Source: JBEVJC01 sp040510375 | Lineage (GTDB): Bacteria; Bacteroidota; Bacteroidia; Chitinophagales; Chitinophagaceae | Assembly: GCA_040510375.1 (NCBI GenBank) | Contig: JBEVJC010000015.1 | Span: 45,004-109,003, forward strand | Reading direction: 5' to 3' | DNA: 64,000 nt | Shown here: positions 8,674 through 18,216 of the stretch, piece by piece | Position numbering within the stretch: position 1 is the first letter of the stretch | How the letters are laid out: the number at the start of each line of letters is the position of its first letter | The notes under the pieces: generated by a model | What the model was told of the DNA's origin: nothing | The model's database searches: none | Seen by the model: the letters and a program-made list of their open reading frames with translations, nothing else | Translations under genes and position numbers: made by a program

Positions 8674-10206
8674 TTAAACAGTCCCGGTGGATAAAAACCT
8701 GTTCCAGTCGTCCAGCATTTTCCCTTTCATAACGCGTGGAAATTTATGTTGACTTCCCAGTTTTCCTTTCAATTGCATAAACTGCATAAATTTTTCTTCA
8801 GGCAGTACCTCAAGGTACACCTCTTTCAGTGCACTATCCCGTTCCACAGCATAATCGTCATTCAGTTGCCGCAGGCTTTGATCGATAAAACAACGGAGAT
8901 CTTCGGCATTAATACTGTCGTTACTTGCCACATACCATTTGTGCGCAAAGAAACTACCGTGTGGAAACCCAACTACCGTATACTCGGGGATACTGATATT
9001 GAATTTTTCGGAAGCAAGCTCAATCGCCTTGTTCATATTGTCGACGCTGAGGTGTTCACCGGTCAGGCTAAGGAAATGTTTGGTTCTTCCTGTAATCTGG
9101 ACTTCACTTTTTTCAAGGTCAACAAATTTGATTGTATCGCCGATCAGGTAACGCCAGGCACCGGCATTGGTACTCATCAGCAGTGCATATTCTTTTCCTT
9201 CTTCCACTTCATTGATCATCTTTGCTTCCGCATTGGGAAGGATTTTTCCGTCGGCATCAAAATTCCTGTCATCGAACGGCACAAACTCAAAGAAAATATT
9301 ATTATTCAGCACCAGCTGCATTCCCTTTGCGTGTTCCCGCATTTTATACCCTATAAATCCTTCGCTCGACAAATAGTTTTCGATATAAACAATGGGCCGG
9401 CCAAGTAATTTTTCAAAACCCTTTTTATAAGGTTCGAATGCCACACCGCCATGTACAAAAACGCCGAAGTTTGGCCAGATTTCGTGAATATTTTTAAGCT
9501 TGTAATGTTCGATCACCATTTCCATACACATCTGGCACCAGGCCGGCACTCCCACGATGTATCCGATATCCCAGTCCCGCGCGTGTTCCACAATTTCATT
9601 CAGTTTCTGGTTCCAATCCTTGATGGCGGCAATCCGGCCTCCGGGTTTATAAAAAGTCTGGAACCAGAACGGTCTTTTTTTGGCCAGGATCCCGCTCAGA
9701 TCGCCCGCATACCAGCCCGCCTCGCCCTTTTGAAGGTCGGTAGCACCCCCAAGCATCAGGAATCCCTTGGTGAGGGCCTTCCGGTTGGCGTCTTCATAAC
9801 CAAAAACACTGATAAGCTGGCGGATATAATTGATACTGTTGCTGCGTAAGAGATCCTTTGTAACAGGAATATATTTACTGGCCGACTCTGAGGTGCCGGA
9901 ACTCAGCGCATAATATTTGATTTTGCCGGGCCAGGTCACATCTGGTACTCCTTCAAGTGTCTTTTTCCACCATTCTTCGTAAATCTTGTTGTAATCATGG
10001 ATCGGGACCTGTTGCCGGAAGCGGGCTACCGGGTTTTTGCTGTAAAGGGCTCCATCAAAACGGTAAAACTGACCGAATTCAGTAAACCGCGCTCTTTTAA
10101 GTAACTTCTTCAATACCCTGATCTGCTGGCGGCGCGGGTCGTTTGGAGGAATTCTGAGGGCCGCTGCCAGGGCCTTTGGTAATTTTATGTCGATAATGGA
10201 TGCCAT
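8674..10206 (-). CDS. GH3-family adenylate-forming enzyme
   Basis: A 510-residue protein matching the bacterial GH3 family, named for plant auxin-conjugating enzymes. Seen are the YYALSSGTSES phosphate-binding loop (about residues 97-107), FVHGGVAFEPYKKGF, the YLSSEGFIG region, and ITGRTKHFLSLTGEHLS at the hinge to the C-terminal lid. GH3 enzymes activate a carboxylate with ATP and may conjugate it to an amino acid or other acceptor. The bacterial substrate is not established. It probably shares a transcript with the LysE-type exporter that follows, which might export the product (inference). Confidence 0.85.
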   Translation of the reverse strand: MASIIDIKLPKALAAALRIPPNDPRRQQIRVLKKLLKRARFTEFGQFYRFDGALYSKNPVARFRQQVPIHDYNKIYEEWWKKTLEGVPDVTWPGKIKYYALSSGTSESASKYIPVTKDLLRSNSINYIRQLISVFGYEDANRKALTKGFLMLGGATDLQKGEAGWYAGDLSGILAKKRPFWFQTFYKPGGRIAAIKDWNQKLNEIVEHARDWDIGYIVGVPAWCQMCMEMVIEHYKLKNIHEIWPNFGVFVHGGVAFEPYKKGFEKLLGRPIVYIENYLSSEGFIGYKMREHAKGMQLVLNNNIFFEFVPFDDRNFDADGKILPNAEAKMINEVEEGKEYALLMSTNAGAWRYLIGDTIKFVDLEKSEVQITGRTKHFLSLTGEHLSVDNMNKAIELASEKFNISIPEYTVVGFPHGSFFAHKWYVASNDSINAEDLRCFIDQSLRQLNDDYAVERDSALKEVYLEVLPEEKFMQFMQLKGKLGSQHKFPRVMKGKMLDDWNRFLSTGTV

Positions 10207-10329
10207 GCTTCAGGGATCGGTATACTGTATTTGGTTAAGGATCAAAAAACTGCCGGTCCGCAAAATAATGCATTGCCTACAGACCGCCACGTAAAGGGCA
10301 ACAATAAATACGCCACCTGGGGGGTGACA

Positions 10330-12276
10330 TTAATTCCCAAGATTCCGGTACCATCTGCAAATCAGTTGTAAATCGGTATAGGGATCATACTTTTCTGCAT
10401 AATTGGAATCCAGCACCTCTTCATACGACCCATTCGGCGTACAGGCAGCGCCAGCCCTGCTTCCGGCCGGAGAAATAATTGCCGGGCGAAGCGCAGGGAG
10501 TCCGTCACCATTGCCCATATAACCCACCCAGGTTTTGCGGCCAACCATGACTTCTAGGCAGTTCCGCAGAAAGGAACCGGGTTGGCGGACTATTAAAAAC
10601 TGAACTGGAAAAAAGACAAACGATACTACAGCTATGCCCAAATCAACCAGTCGTTTCCAGCGGCGGTAAAATGGTTTTGTTATCCGGTAACGGTCGTCGG
10701 GGGAAAAAGCATCGCCCGACCGGTTGGTTGAATCACTTCCGACCATACTCCCCGACCCGGAATAATGCACCCGGATGCTGAGCGTTTTGCCGATTGCCTG
10801 CATATGATCGATCAGTTCTTTTACCGGCATTTCACCCACACAGTAAATCAGATCCCTTGTGGCGGGTGTCCTGCGACTGATCACTTCCTTCATATTCTTC
10901 CAGAAAGCTTCGTTTCCCTGTTCCCGTTTTAACGCCTGCAGGATATTTGCCGTGGTGATTCCCGGAGAATGCCGGAGCAGTTGTTCCACCTCCCGGTACT
11001 CCTTCGCTGACCCCACAACCAGGGCCATGCCGGTTGAGGAACTGGTGCCGATTGGTATGATACCTGAGTATATCAGGATCCTCCGGAAAACTGCAATGGT
11101 TAAAAAGGAGAATACCGAACCAAGTAGGATAATACCCCTTGAAAAACGAAAACTTTCCGGCAGCAGGGAATAAAGAGCCAGCACCAGTAATGTTCCGGCT
11201 AGTGCGGTTTTCCACAGGTTACCCGTTTTATACCAGCGGTCGTACAATCCTGCATAATACGCAATCACCAGATATAACAGGCTCAGGGTTGCAAAGCTGG
11301 ACCAGATCAACACGGCATCGTAGTCGGTATTGGTTTTCACCCAGGCACTCCAGCATTTTTTCGCCAGAAAGAACGATAATAAAATCAATGCCGCATCAAT
11401 TATTGGCATCCCGATAAACCGGATAAACCGACCAAAGGCAGACAACACAGCCCGGAGACCAATGGCCAGCTGGATGGAAAAATTAAAAACCCTTGCCCTT
11501 GTTTTTCCATAATGTTTTTTTACAAACAGGCTCATTGCCTGATAAAACATCCTGACATAATTAGCTGAAGCCTTACGCGTACTCTCCCCCTTGAAATGTA
11601 TGATGGAAGCTCCGGCGAAATAATAATTTTTAAACCCCGCCTCCTGGATGCGGTAGGTAAGGTCGATGTCTTCGCCATACATGAAAAACGTTTCATCAAA
11701 TCCGCCGGTAATGTCAAGCACCGCCCGGGGGATCATCAGGAATGCTCCCGATAAAACATCCACCTGCTGATCAATACTGGCATCGAGGTGCCCGAGATGG
11801 TAACGGGAAAAAACAGGTGAGCGGGGAAACATACGGGCCAGTCCCGTGAGTTTATAAAAAGCAGTAAGTGGTGAGGGAAAAGCCCGTTTCGATTCACGTA
11901 AAAACCGGCCACGTCCATCGATCATCCGCACACCAAGCGCACCGGCGTCAGGTCGCCTCTCCAGGAAGTTTATACAACGGGAAAATATGTCTTCAGGAAC
12001 AATGGTATCCGGATTGAGAAATAAAATGTATTTCCCGCGGGCCCTTGCCAGTCCCTGGTTACAGGCCTTTGCAAAACCAATATTCTGTTCGTTTGCAACA
12101 AAGATTACTTCGGGGAACAGTGGCCGGAGATAGGCCAGGCTATTGTCTTCCGAGTTATTATCGATCACGATTACTTCGATCCTTGTTGCCACAGCAGCTG
12201 CAAGTACAGACCGGAGGCTCTGCTCCAGGAAGTACTTTACATTGTAATTGACTATAATAACAGACAGGATCACCAA
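10330..12276 (-). CDS. GT2 glycosyltransferase fused to a membrane segment and a sugar-transferase-like tail
   Basis: A 648-residue protein. Residues 1-240 are a GT2 (rhamnosyltransferase-like) domain with LSVIIVNYN, FLNPDT and GGFDETFFMYGEDIDL. Residues about 270-400 hold four or so membrane helices. The remainder has a GMALVVGSA nucleotide-binding-like start and later FYRRWKRLVDLGIAVVSFV, which resembles the beginning of a polyprenyl-phosphate sugar-1-phosphate transferase, although the usual catalytic stretch is not recognisable. It is probably involved in surface polysaccharide synthesis. No ATG is available at the start: TTG at 12276 or GTG at 12273 must be used, and an in-frame TAG lies just upstream. 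Confidence 0.8.
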   Translation of the reverse strand: MVILSVIIVNYNVKYFLEQSLRSVLAAAVATRIEVIVIDNNSEDNSLAYLRPLFPEVIFVANEQNIGFAKACNQGLARARGKYILFLNPDTIVPEDIFSRCINFLERRPDAGALGVRMIDGRGRFLRESKRAFPSPLTAFYKLTGLARMFPRSPVFSRYHLGHLDASIDQQVDVLSGAFLMIPRAVLDITGGFDETFFMYGEDIDLTYRIQEAGFKNYYFAGASIIHFKGESTRKASANYVRMFYQAMSLFVKKHYGKTRARVFNFSIQLAIGLRAVLSAFGRFIRFIGMPIIDAALILLSFFLAKKCWSAWVKTNTDYDAVLIWSSFATLSLLYLVIAYYAGLYDRWYKTGNLWKTALAGTLLVLALYSLLPESFRFSRGIILLGSVFSFLTIAVFRRILIYSGIIPIGTSSSTGMALVVGSAKEYREVEQLLRHSPGITTANILQALKREQGNEAFWKNMKEVISRRTPATRDLIYCVGEMPVKELIDHMQAIGKTLSIRVHYSGSGSMVGSDSTNRSGDAFSPDDRYRITKPFYRRWKRLVDLGIAVVSFVFFPVQFLIVRQPGSFLRNCLEVMVGRKTWVGYMGNGDGLPALRPAIISPAGSRAGAACTPNGSYEEVLDSNYAEKYDPYTDLQLICRWYRNLGN

Positions 12277-12319
12277 CGAAATAAACTATTTATTGCCGTA
12301 ACAGCAAAGAAAGGAAAAC

Positions 12320-12327
12320 TATCTTTG
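12320..12327 (+). promoter_or_regulatory. TAnnTTTG-like box before the inositol-phosphatase gene
   Basis: TATCTTTG matches the Bacteroidota -7 consensus exactly but ends only 3 bases before the ATG, so a transcript from it would be leaderless or would start inside the gene. It may be chance. Confidence 0.3.
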
Positions 12328-12330
12328 CGT

Positions 12331-13110
12331 ATGTTTAAAAATACACTCTTCGAAGCTATTCATGCGGGTGCAGGGGAAGTTACAAGGTTCTTTAACCAGA
12401 AGTTCACCATCAGTAATAAAGAAGGCATCAATAACCTGGTAACAGAAGCAGACCATGCATCGGAAAAAGCCATTTTTTCTGTGATAAAAAAACATTTCCC
12501 CGGTCATTATATTCTTAGTGAAGAGTCGGGCGAAATTGTCCAGGATTCCACCTATAAATGGATCATCGATCCCATTGACGGGACCATCAATTTTGCCCAC
12601 GGGATCCCGCTGAACTGTATTTCGATTGGCCTGGAAAAGGACGGCGAAATGTTGATGGGTGCTGTTTTCAACCCGCATCTTAATGAAATGTTTTTTGCAG
12701 AAAAAGGCGGGGGCGCTACGTTGAATGACACTGCTATCCGTGTCAGCAACGAAACCTCGGCCATGAAATCCTGCCTGGTCACGGGTTTCCCGTATGTGTA
12801 CCTGGACATGCCCAATGGCCCGCTTGATGTTTTTGAACGTTTTATCCGTAAGGGAGTGCCGGTAAGGCGACTGGGTTCCGCCGCTATTGACCTGTGCTGG
12901 GTCGCATGCGGACGGTTTGATGGTTTTTATGAACATAAACTTGAAGCATGGGATAGTGCTGCAGGTTACCTGGTAGTACAGGAAGCAGGTGGAACAGTAA
13001 CAGATTTCAACGGCGATAAATACTCGCCTTACCAACACCGGATCCTTGCCACCAATGGAAAGATCCACGAAGAAATGCTCGACTTTATCAACAACCGTGT
13101 GAAGGACTGA
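12331..13110 (+). CDS. Inositol monophosphatase family protein
   Basis: A 259-residue protein with the family's metal-binding signatures: SEESGE (first metal site), DPIDGTINFAHGIP (second site) and WDSAAGYLVVQEAGG near the C-terminus. Members hydrolyse inositol phosphate, 3'-phosphoadenosine 5'-phosphate or related sugar phosphates, using Mg2+ in the cytoplasm. Which substrate is used cannot be told. The ATG at 12331 is preferred over an in-frame TTG six bases earlier. thiL follows after 33 bases, so the two are likely co-transcribed. Confidence 0.9.
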   Translation: MFKNTLFEAIHAGAGEVTRFFNQKFTISNKEGINNLVTEADHASEKAIFSVIKKHFPGHYILSEESGEIVQDSTYKWIIDPIDGTINFAHGIPLNCISIGLEKDGEMLMGAVFNPHLNEMFFAEKGGGATLNDTAIRVSNETSAMKSCLVTGFPYVYLDMPNGPLDVFERFIRKGVPVRRLGSAAIDLCWVACGRFDGFYEHKLEAWDSAAGYLVVQEAGGTVTDFNGDKYSPYQHRILATNGKIHEEMLDFINNRVKD

Positions 13111-13143
13111 GTGCAGGTATTTAATTTATAAAGGACCATTTTT

Positions 13144-14175
13144 ATGAGTGAAGAAAGAACGGAGATTGCATCGTTGGGTGAATTCGGGCTCATCGATCAT
13201 CTTACAAGGAATATTGAATTGCAGAACGCATCATCCCTTGTTGGCGTGGGTGATGACGCTGCCGTAATAGACCATTTTGGTAAACAAACCGTGATCAGCA
13301 CCGACCTGCTGATCGAGGGTGTACATTTTGATCTTATGTACACACCACTCCGGCACCTGGGTTATAAATCAGTAGTGGTGAACCTGAGTGATATTTATGC
13401 AATGAATGCAGTGCCCACCCAGATTGTTATTGGCATTGGTTTCAGTAACCGCTTCAGCCTGGAAGCACTGGATGAATTTTATGAAGGCGTATATGCGGCA
13501 TGTAATAAATATGGAGTGGACCTGGTAGGTGGAGATACTACTTCATCGCAGCGCGGTTTTATCATTTCCGTAACGGCCATCGGAGAAGTGGCGCCCGATC
13601 AGTATGTTAAGCGGAGCACGGCCCGGAAGGGCGACCTGCTCTGTGTTTCAGGCGATCTGGGTGCAGCCTATGTAGGGCTGCTGTTTCTGGAAAGGGAGAA
13701 AAAGATTTATCTTGAAAGCCCGGGTGTTCAGCCCGACCTGGAAGGCGAAGCGTACGTGGTGGGCAAATTACTTAAACCGGAAGCACGTAAAGATATTATT
13801 GAGTTTTTTGCCGAAGCAGGTGTACGGCCTTCGGCAATGATGGATGTCAGTGATGGACTGAGCTCGGAGATCCTTCACATCTGTAAAGACAGTGCCCTTG
13901 GCTGCGTGGTATATGAAGACAAACTTCCCATTTCAGAAGAAATGAAAATGGCTGCTTACAAATTTGAGATCGATCCAACTGCATGTGCATTAAGCGGAGG
14001 GGAAGATTATGAATTGTTGTTCACCATTCCGCAGGAAGATTATGATAAACTGGTATTGAACGAACAGATCAGTGTTATTGGATACATGACCGAACCCGGT
14101 GAAGGCAGCAAGATCATAACCAAGGGAGGTAGTACCTATCCACTGACGGCCCAGGGATGGAATCATTTAAAGTAA
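13144..14175 (+). CDS. thiL: Thiamine-monophosphate kinase
   Basis: A 343-residue protein with the AIR-synthase fold of ThiL. The N-terminus has EFGLIDHLT, then VGVGDDAAVI, the STDLLIEGVHFDL metal-binding stretch, and later MDVSDGLSSEI and ALSGGEDYELLFT. ThiL phosphorylates thiamine monophosphate to the active cofactor thiamine diphosphate. No other thiamine genes are near. It sits between the inositol-phosphatase gene (33 bases upstream) and the S41 peptidase gene (21 bases downstream), all on the same strand. Confidence 0.95.
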   Translation: MSEERTEIASLGEFGLIDHLTRNIELQNASSLVGVGDDAAVIDHFGKQTVISTDLLIEGVHFDLMYTPLRHLGYKSVVVNLSDIYAMNAVPTQIVIGIGFSNRFSLEALDEFYEGVYAACNKYGVDLVGGDTTSSQRGFIISVTAIGEVAPDQYVKRSTARKGDLLCVSGDLGAAYVGLLFLEREKKIYLESPGVQPDLEGEAYVVGKLLKPEARKDIIEFFAEAGVRPSAMMDVSDGLSSEILHICKDSALGCVVYEDKLPISEEMKMAAYKFEIDPTACALSGGEDYELLFTIPQEDYDKLVLNEQISVIGYMTEPGEGSKIITKGGSTYPLTAQGWNHLK

Positions 14176-14196
14176 CCGGTCACCCAAGTTCTGATC

Positions 14197-15693
14197 ATGA
14201 GGAGATGGACCTTCTTTTTTCCTGTTGTATTTTTCCTGACTGCCTGTGGCACTAACAAACATGTATGGTCGCCCACAAAAAAATACGCGCCTGAAGTTCT
14301 TCAGAAAGATTATGCTATTTACCGGCAGATCCTTGAAGAAGCCCATCCCGGACTTTACTGGTATACGAGCAAGGATAGTATGGATCATTATTTCGACTGG
14401 GGTTCGGAACAGTTGCACGATTCACTGGATGAGCAATCGTTCCGCAAAGTACTGATGTACGTAACCTCCAGGATTGATTGCGGTCATACATCCATTCGTT
14501 ATTCTGCCAGGTATGAACATTATCTTGATACGGTTAAACTAACAAGGCTTTTTCCACTAAGCCTGAAGATCTGGGATAACAATGCGGTTGTGGCGCAAAA
14601 CCTCAACCGGCGCGACAGCCTCCTGACGCGCGGCACCATCATCCGTTCAATCAATGGAACCCCCATCACTACCATTGTTGATTCACTTTTTAAATTTATC
14701 CCGACCGATGGTTACAATATCACCCATAAATACCAGGCGCTGAGTAACCGCGGTTATTTTGGATCGCTGTACAGCACAGTTTACGGATTCAGGCGCCAAT
14801 ATGAAATCGGATATCTCGATTCGCTGGGCAACAGGAAGAATGTTGTTATCACCCCTTATTACCCCGCAGCCGACACCGCTGGAAGGGCGCTGCTGGCCGC
14901 GCGGCCGCGAATACCCAAACCTTCGGCAAGGGAACGGAAGACCAGGCAGCTGAATGCCGTGCGCCTGCTGAAAATCGATACTGTTTCACAGGTGGCAATG
15001 ATGGACCTGAATTCGTTCAGCAGGGGATATGGTCTTCGTGGTTTTTTCCGGCGATCGTTCAGGGCATTGAAAAAAAACAATATCCGGTATCTCATCATTG
15101 ATGTGCGGGGCAACGGAGGCGGCAGTGTTACCAATTCAACGATCCTTACTAAATACCTGGCTGATCACCGTTTTAAAATAGGTGATTCATTGTATGCAGT
15201 GGCGAGGAGAAAAAAATATGGCCGTTATATCCGGCACGACCTGACCAACCGCATATTCATGACCTTTTTTACTTCGCGTAAACGGGATGGTCTTTATCAC
15301 TTCAGTTATTTTGAAAGACATACATTCAAACCCCACAGGAAAAATCATTTTGATGGAAGGGTCTTTGTCATTACCGGCGGAAATTCTTTCTCGGCCACTA
15401 CACTATTTGCCAGTGCCATAAGAAACCAGCAAAATGTAACGCTGGTTGGCGAAGAAACCGGTGGGGCCGCTTATGGTAACAATGCCTGGCTGATCCCCGA
15501 TGTGCGATTACCCGGTACCGGCGTGGGTTTCCGCCTTCCGCTCTTCCGTCTGGTGATTAATAAAGATCTTCCCAAAGACGGCAGGGGTGTACAGCCACAG
15601 GTGTTTTCCGGTCCTACCCCGGAAGATGTAAAAAAAGGCCGCGATTATAAACTCGATGAAGTACTGCAGCTGATCAAAAAAGACAAGGGTTAA
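14197..15693 (+). CDS. S41-family peptidase lipoprotein
   Basis: A 498-residue protein with a lipoprotein signal (LTAC, Cys17). A PDZ-like region lies around residues 140-215 (TRGTIIRSINGTPI). The S41 catalytic core includes YLIIDVRGNGGGS (298-310) and GGNSFSATT (394-402), which carries the likely nucleophilic Ser, and VGEETGGAAYG follows. It is probably a periplasmic, membrane-anchored processing or degrading protease. It lies 21 bases after thiL. The last 24 bases of the gene and its stop are repeated 65 bases downstream. Confidence 0.85.
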   Translation: MRRWTFFFPVVFFLTACGTNKHVWSPTKKYAPEVLQKDYAIYRQILEEAHPGLYWYTSKDSMDHYFDWGSEQLHDSLDEQSFRKVLMYVTSRIDCGHTSIRYSARYEHYLDTVKLTRLFPLSLKIWDNNAVVAQNLNRRDSLLTRGTIIRSINGTPITTIVDSLFKFIPTDGYNITHKYQALSNRGYFGSLYSTVYGFRRQYEIGYLDSLGNRKNVVITPYYPAADTAGRALLAARPRIPKPSARERKTRQLNAVRLLKIDTVSQVAMMDLNSFSRGYGLRGFFRRSFRALKKNNIRYLIIDVRGNGGGSVTNSTILTKYLADHRFKIGDSLYAVARRKKYGRYIRHDLTNRIFMTFFTSRKRDGLYHFSYFERHTFKPHRKNHFDGRVFVITGGNSFSATTLFASAIRNQQNVTLVGEETGGAAYGNNAWLIPDVRLPGTGVGFRLPLFRLVINKDLPKDGRGVQPQVFSGPTPEDVKKGRDYKLDEVLQLIKKDKG

Positions 15694-15763
15694 TCACTCT
15701 GATAATTAATAAGCCGGCCATCAGGTACCCGGCGCTGATTAAAAAAGACAAGGGCTCATCACT
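15670..15763 (+). repeat. Duplicated 3' end of the S41 peptidase gene (two 29-base copies)
   Basis: The 29 bases at 15670-15698, covering the last codons and stop of the peptidase gene, recur at 15735-15763 with three changes. One of these turns the TAA stop region into TCA. The copies are 65 bases apart, and the second overlaps the 3' end of the convergent nitrilase gene. Confidence 0.85.
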
Positions 15764-16550
15764 GCACCAGGAGGAAATGGTCCGAATCGCCCAGGAACGG
15801 AAGTTTTTCCCGGATGGCCAGTAATGTTTCTTTTTGTAATGTAATGGTGACGATACTTTCTACCCCTTCAGACTCATACAGGATTTCCCCAAGGGGATCA
15901 ATGACCATACTATCACCCGAATGATCAATACCGTTACCATCCACTCCCACCCGGTTGACCCCGACTACATAACACTGGTTTTCGATGGCTCTTGCACGAA
16001 GTAAGGTTTTCCAGGCCGTGTTTCTTTTCTGCGGCCAGTTAGCGACATAAATCAAAACGTCGTATTCAGGCTCTTCCAACATTTGCTGACGGGCCCAGAC
16101 CGGAAAACGCAGGTCGTAACATACCTGCAGGTTGATCTTCCATCCCTTCACCGAAGCGATCAGGCGTTTATTACCGGCGGTATAAAACTGATCCTCGCCC
16201 GCATACGCAAAAAGGTGTTTTTTATCATATATACCCAGCTGGCCATCGGGTAATACCCATAGAAGCCGGTTGAAATACTGGTCGTTCTCTTTGATAATAA
16301 CGCTGCCAGTTAGAATAATCCGGTTTTCTGCACTGACCCGTTTCATCCAGCCAACCGTTTCGCCATCCATTGTTTCTGCCAGCCTGCCGGGTTGCATACT
16401 GAATCCGGTACTGAACATTTCAGGGAGAACAACCACCTCGGCTCCTGGTCCGAGACCGCGAATCTTTTCTTCAAAGCGTGACAGGTTGGTGGTCCTATCT
16501 TCCCAGGCAAGCTCCGACTGGATAAGGGTTATATTTAGATTAAATGCCAT
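15759..16550 (-). CDS. Carbon-nitrogen hydrolase, omega-amidase (YafV-like)
   Basis: A 263-residue nitrilase-superfamily enzyme with the catalytic triad in place: Glu44 in VVLPEMFSTGF, Lys110/111 in IYDKKHLF and Cys144 in LQVCYDLRFPVWAR. The YDLRFP context is the omega-amidase/YafV branch, which hydrolyses alpha-ketoglutaramate or alpha-ketosuccinamate and takes part in methionine-salvage transamination. A methionine-type aminotransferase is encoded later in the window (32.6-33.7 kb), a possible functional partner that is not co-located. It converges on the S41 peptidase gene. Confidence 0.88.
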   Translation of the reverse strand: MAFNLNITLIQSELAWEDRTTNLSRFEEKIRGLGPGAEVVVLPEMFSTGFSMQPGRLAETMDGETVGWMKRVSAENRIILTGSVIIKENDQYFNRLLWVLPDGQLGIYDKKHLFAYAGEDQFYTAGNKRLIASVKGWKINLQVCYDLRFPVWARQQMLEEPEYDVLIYVANWPQKRNTAWKTLLRARAIENQCYVVGVNRVGVDGNGIDHSGDSMVIDPLGEILYESEGVESIVTITLQKETLLAIREKLPFLGDSDHFLLVQ

Positions 16551-16739
16551 GGAAACTCTTTTCTGTGGGATTTTTACCCCCTAAAGATAGACCCATCTTT
16601 CTTATAAACCGATGATGCTGCCTGCCGGCCTATCATCTTAGAGGGAGTTTGCTGCCGGTTTAATTCGCCTCGGGCCGGAATTCCCCGAATCCTGACGGGC
16701 ATTGATTTTGATTCCATTCCTGTATCAAATATTCAGATC

Positions 16740-17393
16740 ATGAAAACAAGAATTTTACCCCGCCTGCTTTTCACCTTGTTTACCATTTGTTTTTACCAGT
16801 TATCCCAGGCACAGCAATGGGTAATCAGCGATAAGGACCAGACCCGGCCCGATCCCAACCGTGATTATGGGATGGCCAGTTACGGAGCCATGATTGCTGA
16901 ACCTTTTAACGGATATAACGAAATCCGCTTCAGCGCCACCGGTGATGCAGAAGCGTCGAGGTTTATTGTTGAATACAGTGTGGATGGAGTGGTTTACCAG
17001 ACTGCTGGTGAAATAATTCCAAATCTCACCACCGGCTTATATGCCATTAAACACTATACTCAAAACACAGAACCATTATTATACCGTGTCGGCATCCAGA
17101 ATATTGCCGGTCGCATGAGTTATTCAAGAACTTTTATGGTCGATGGAATTCCGGTAGCACCCGTCCGCCTGATACCCAACTCAGGCAACCAGAATGTACT
17201 GAACGTGATTTCCAACTGGCCCGTAATGCGGGTTAATTTATATTCCCTCGACGGAAACCAGGTGATGGCCAGGGATGTCAATGGTCAGCGCGATTTTATT
17301 CCTGTCGCAATTCCCTCCCTGAGCAAGGGAATGTATATGGTGAGTTTTATCGGTGAAGGCTGGCAGTATACCACCAGGTTCCTGGTACCTTAA
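16740..17393 (+). CDS. Secreted protein with T9SS-like C-terminal region
   Basis: A 217-residue protein with a clear signal peptide (about residues 1-24, ending QLSQAQ). There is no recognised enzymatic motif. The middle resembles a fibronectin-like beta-sandwich (SATGDAEASRFIVEYSVDG). The last 70 residues follow the pattern of type A sorting domains: VNLYSLDGNQV, then LSKGMYMVSF and a basic-hydrophobic end (TTRFLVP). That suggests export through the type IX secretion system, but the match is by pattern only. Confidence 0.65.
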   Translation: MKTRILPRLLFTLFTICFYQLSQAQQWVISDKDQTRPDPNRDYGMASYGAMIAEPFNGYNEIRFSATGDAEASRFIVEYSVDGVVYQTAGEIIPNLTTGLYAIKHYTQNTEPLLYRVGIQNIAGRMSYSRTFMVDGIPVAPVRLIPNSGNQNVLNVISNWPVMRVNLYSLDGNQVMARDVNGQRDFIPVAIPSLSKGMYMVSFIGEGWQYTTRFLVP

Positions 17394-17508
17394 AAAGCAG
17401 TACTATCCGCTGATACAGGTATACTCTCAGTAGTGGTCAATCAACGCCGCCATCCTACTCGTCTGTAAGTATTGAAGGGTGTTGGTTTTTATTCCAAACT
17501 TACTTCCG

Positions 17509-18015
17509 TCAGATATCCGGATCTTTGACAGCTGAGTTCCGGCGGCTCGCCATCAGTCCCGAGAGGAATGGTATTACCAGGTTGGATTCAAATCCTTTTC
17601 CCGTCATATAATCAACCGTCTTCTTACGCCGGATCAGGTGCCCGTCTGAGCCGAGGCTGTCATATTTATCAGTAATGAGTTTTTCCATTTTTTGTAAATA
17701 ATCCTCCTCCGGGATCTCCGCCATCGCCTTTTTTATCAGGTACTCACTGATCTTCCGTTGTTTCAGTTCATAACAGATCCTGATCCTTCCCCAACCCTTC
17801 ATACGGAACCGGCCCCCGGCATACGCCTTTACAAAACGCTCCTCGTTCAGGTAATCCTGCTCAATTAATGTGGCAATGATCGCGTCATGATCCTTTTTCC
17901 AGATACCCAACTCATACAACTTCTGCTGCACTTCATGATGACTCCGTTCCTGGTAACCGCAGTAATGCTGCAGTTTCCGGATAACCTGTTCGGTTGTAAG
18001 TGTTTTTTTAAACAT
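17509..18015 (-). CDS. recX: Regulatory protein RecX
   Basis: A 168-residue, helix-rich, basic protein starting at the ATG at 18015; the open frame upstream does not resemble the family. It shows RecX three-helix repeats: LQHYCGYQERSHHEVQQKL, then LNEERFVKAYAGGRFRMKGWGRIRI, followed by KISEYLIKKAMAEI. RecX limits RecA filament growth during recombination and the SOS response. recA is not in the window. It is divergent from dnaN, with about 200 bases between the starts. Confidence 0.88.
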   Translation of the reverse strand: MFKKTLTTEQVIRKLQHYCGYQERSHHEVQQKLYELGIWKKDHDAIIATLIEQDYLNEERFVKAYAGGRFRMKGWGRIRICYELKQRKISEYLIKKAMAEIPEEDYLQKMEKLITDKYDSLGSDGHLIRRKKTVDYMTGKGFESNLVIPFLSGLMASRRNSAVKDPDI

Positions 18016-18216
18016 TGTCTTAAATCTATCAACCCCTGGTGGATATTCCCCGGTTGATAAAATTAAACAATCATGGGAGAATGGCCGCGTGATAAACACA
18101 TGATTTCCGGGTGTTTGGGACGTGGATAAAATGCCTATAACAATCCATCACCCTCCCGCTTTCCCCGCACCGCTTTAACCTAAAAATCAGTAGTTTCGCT
18201 CCATTCAAATTTTCAT

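Noticed and set aside
8746..9408. A 220-codon plus-strand open frame
   Set aside because: It is antisense to the GH3 gene and has no recognisable domain.
12319..13068. A 249-codon minus-strand open frame
   Set aside because: It lies wholly opposite the inositol-phosphatase gene, which has clear family motifs. The minus frame shows no family resemblance.
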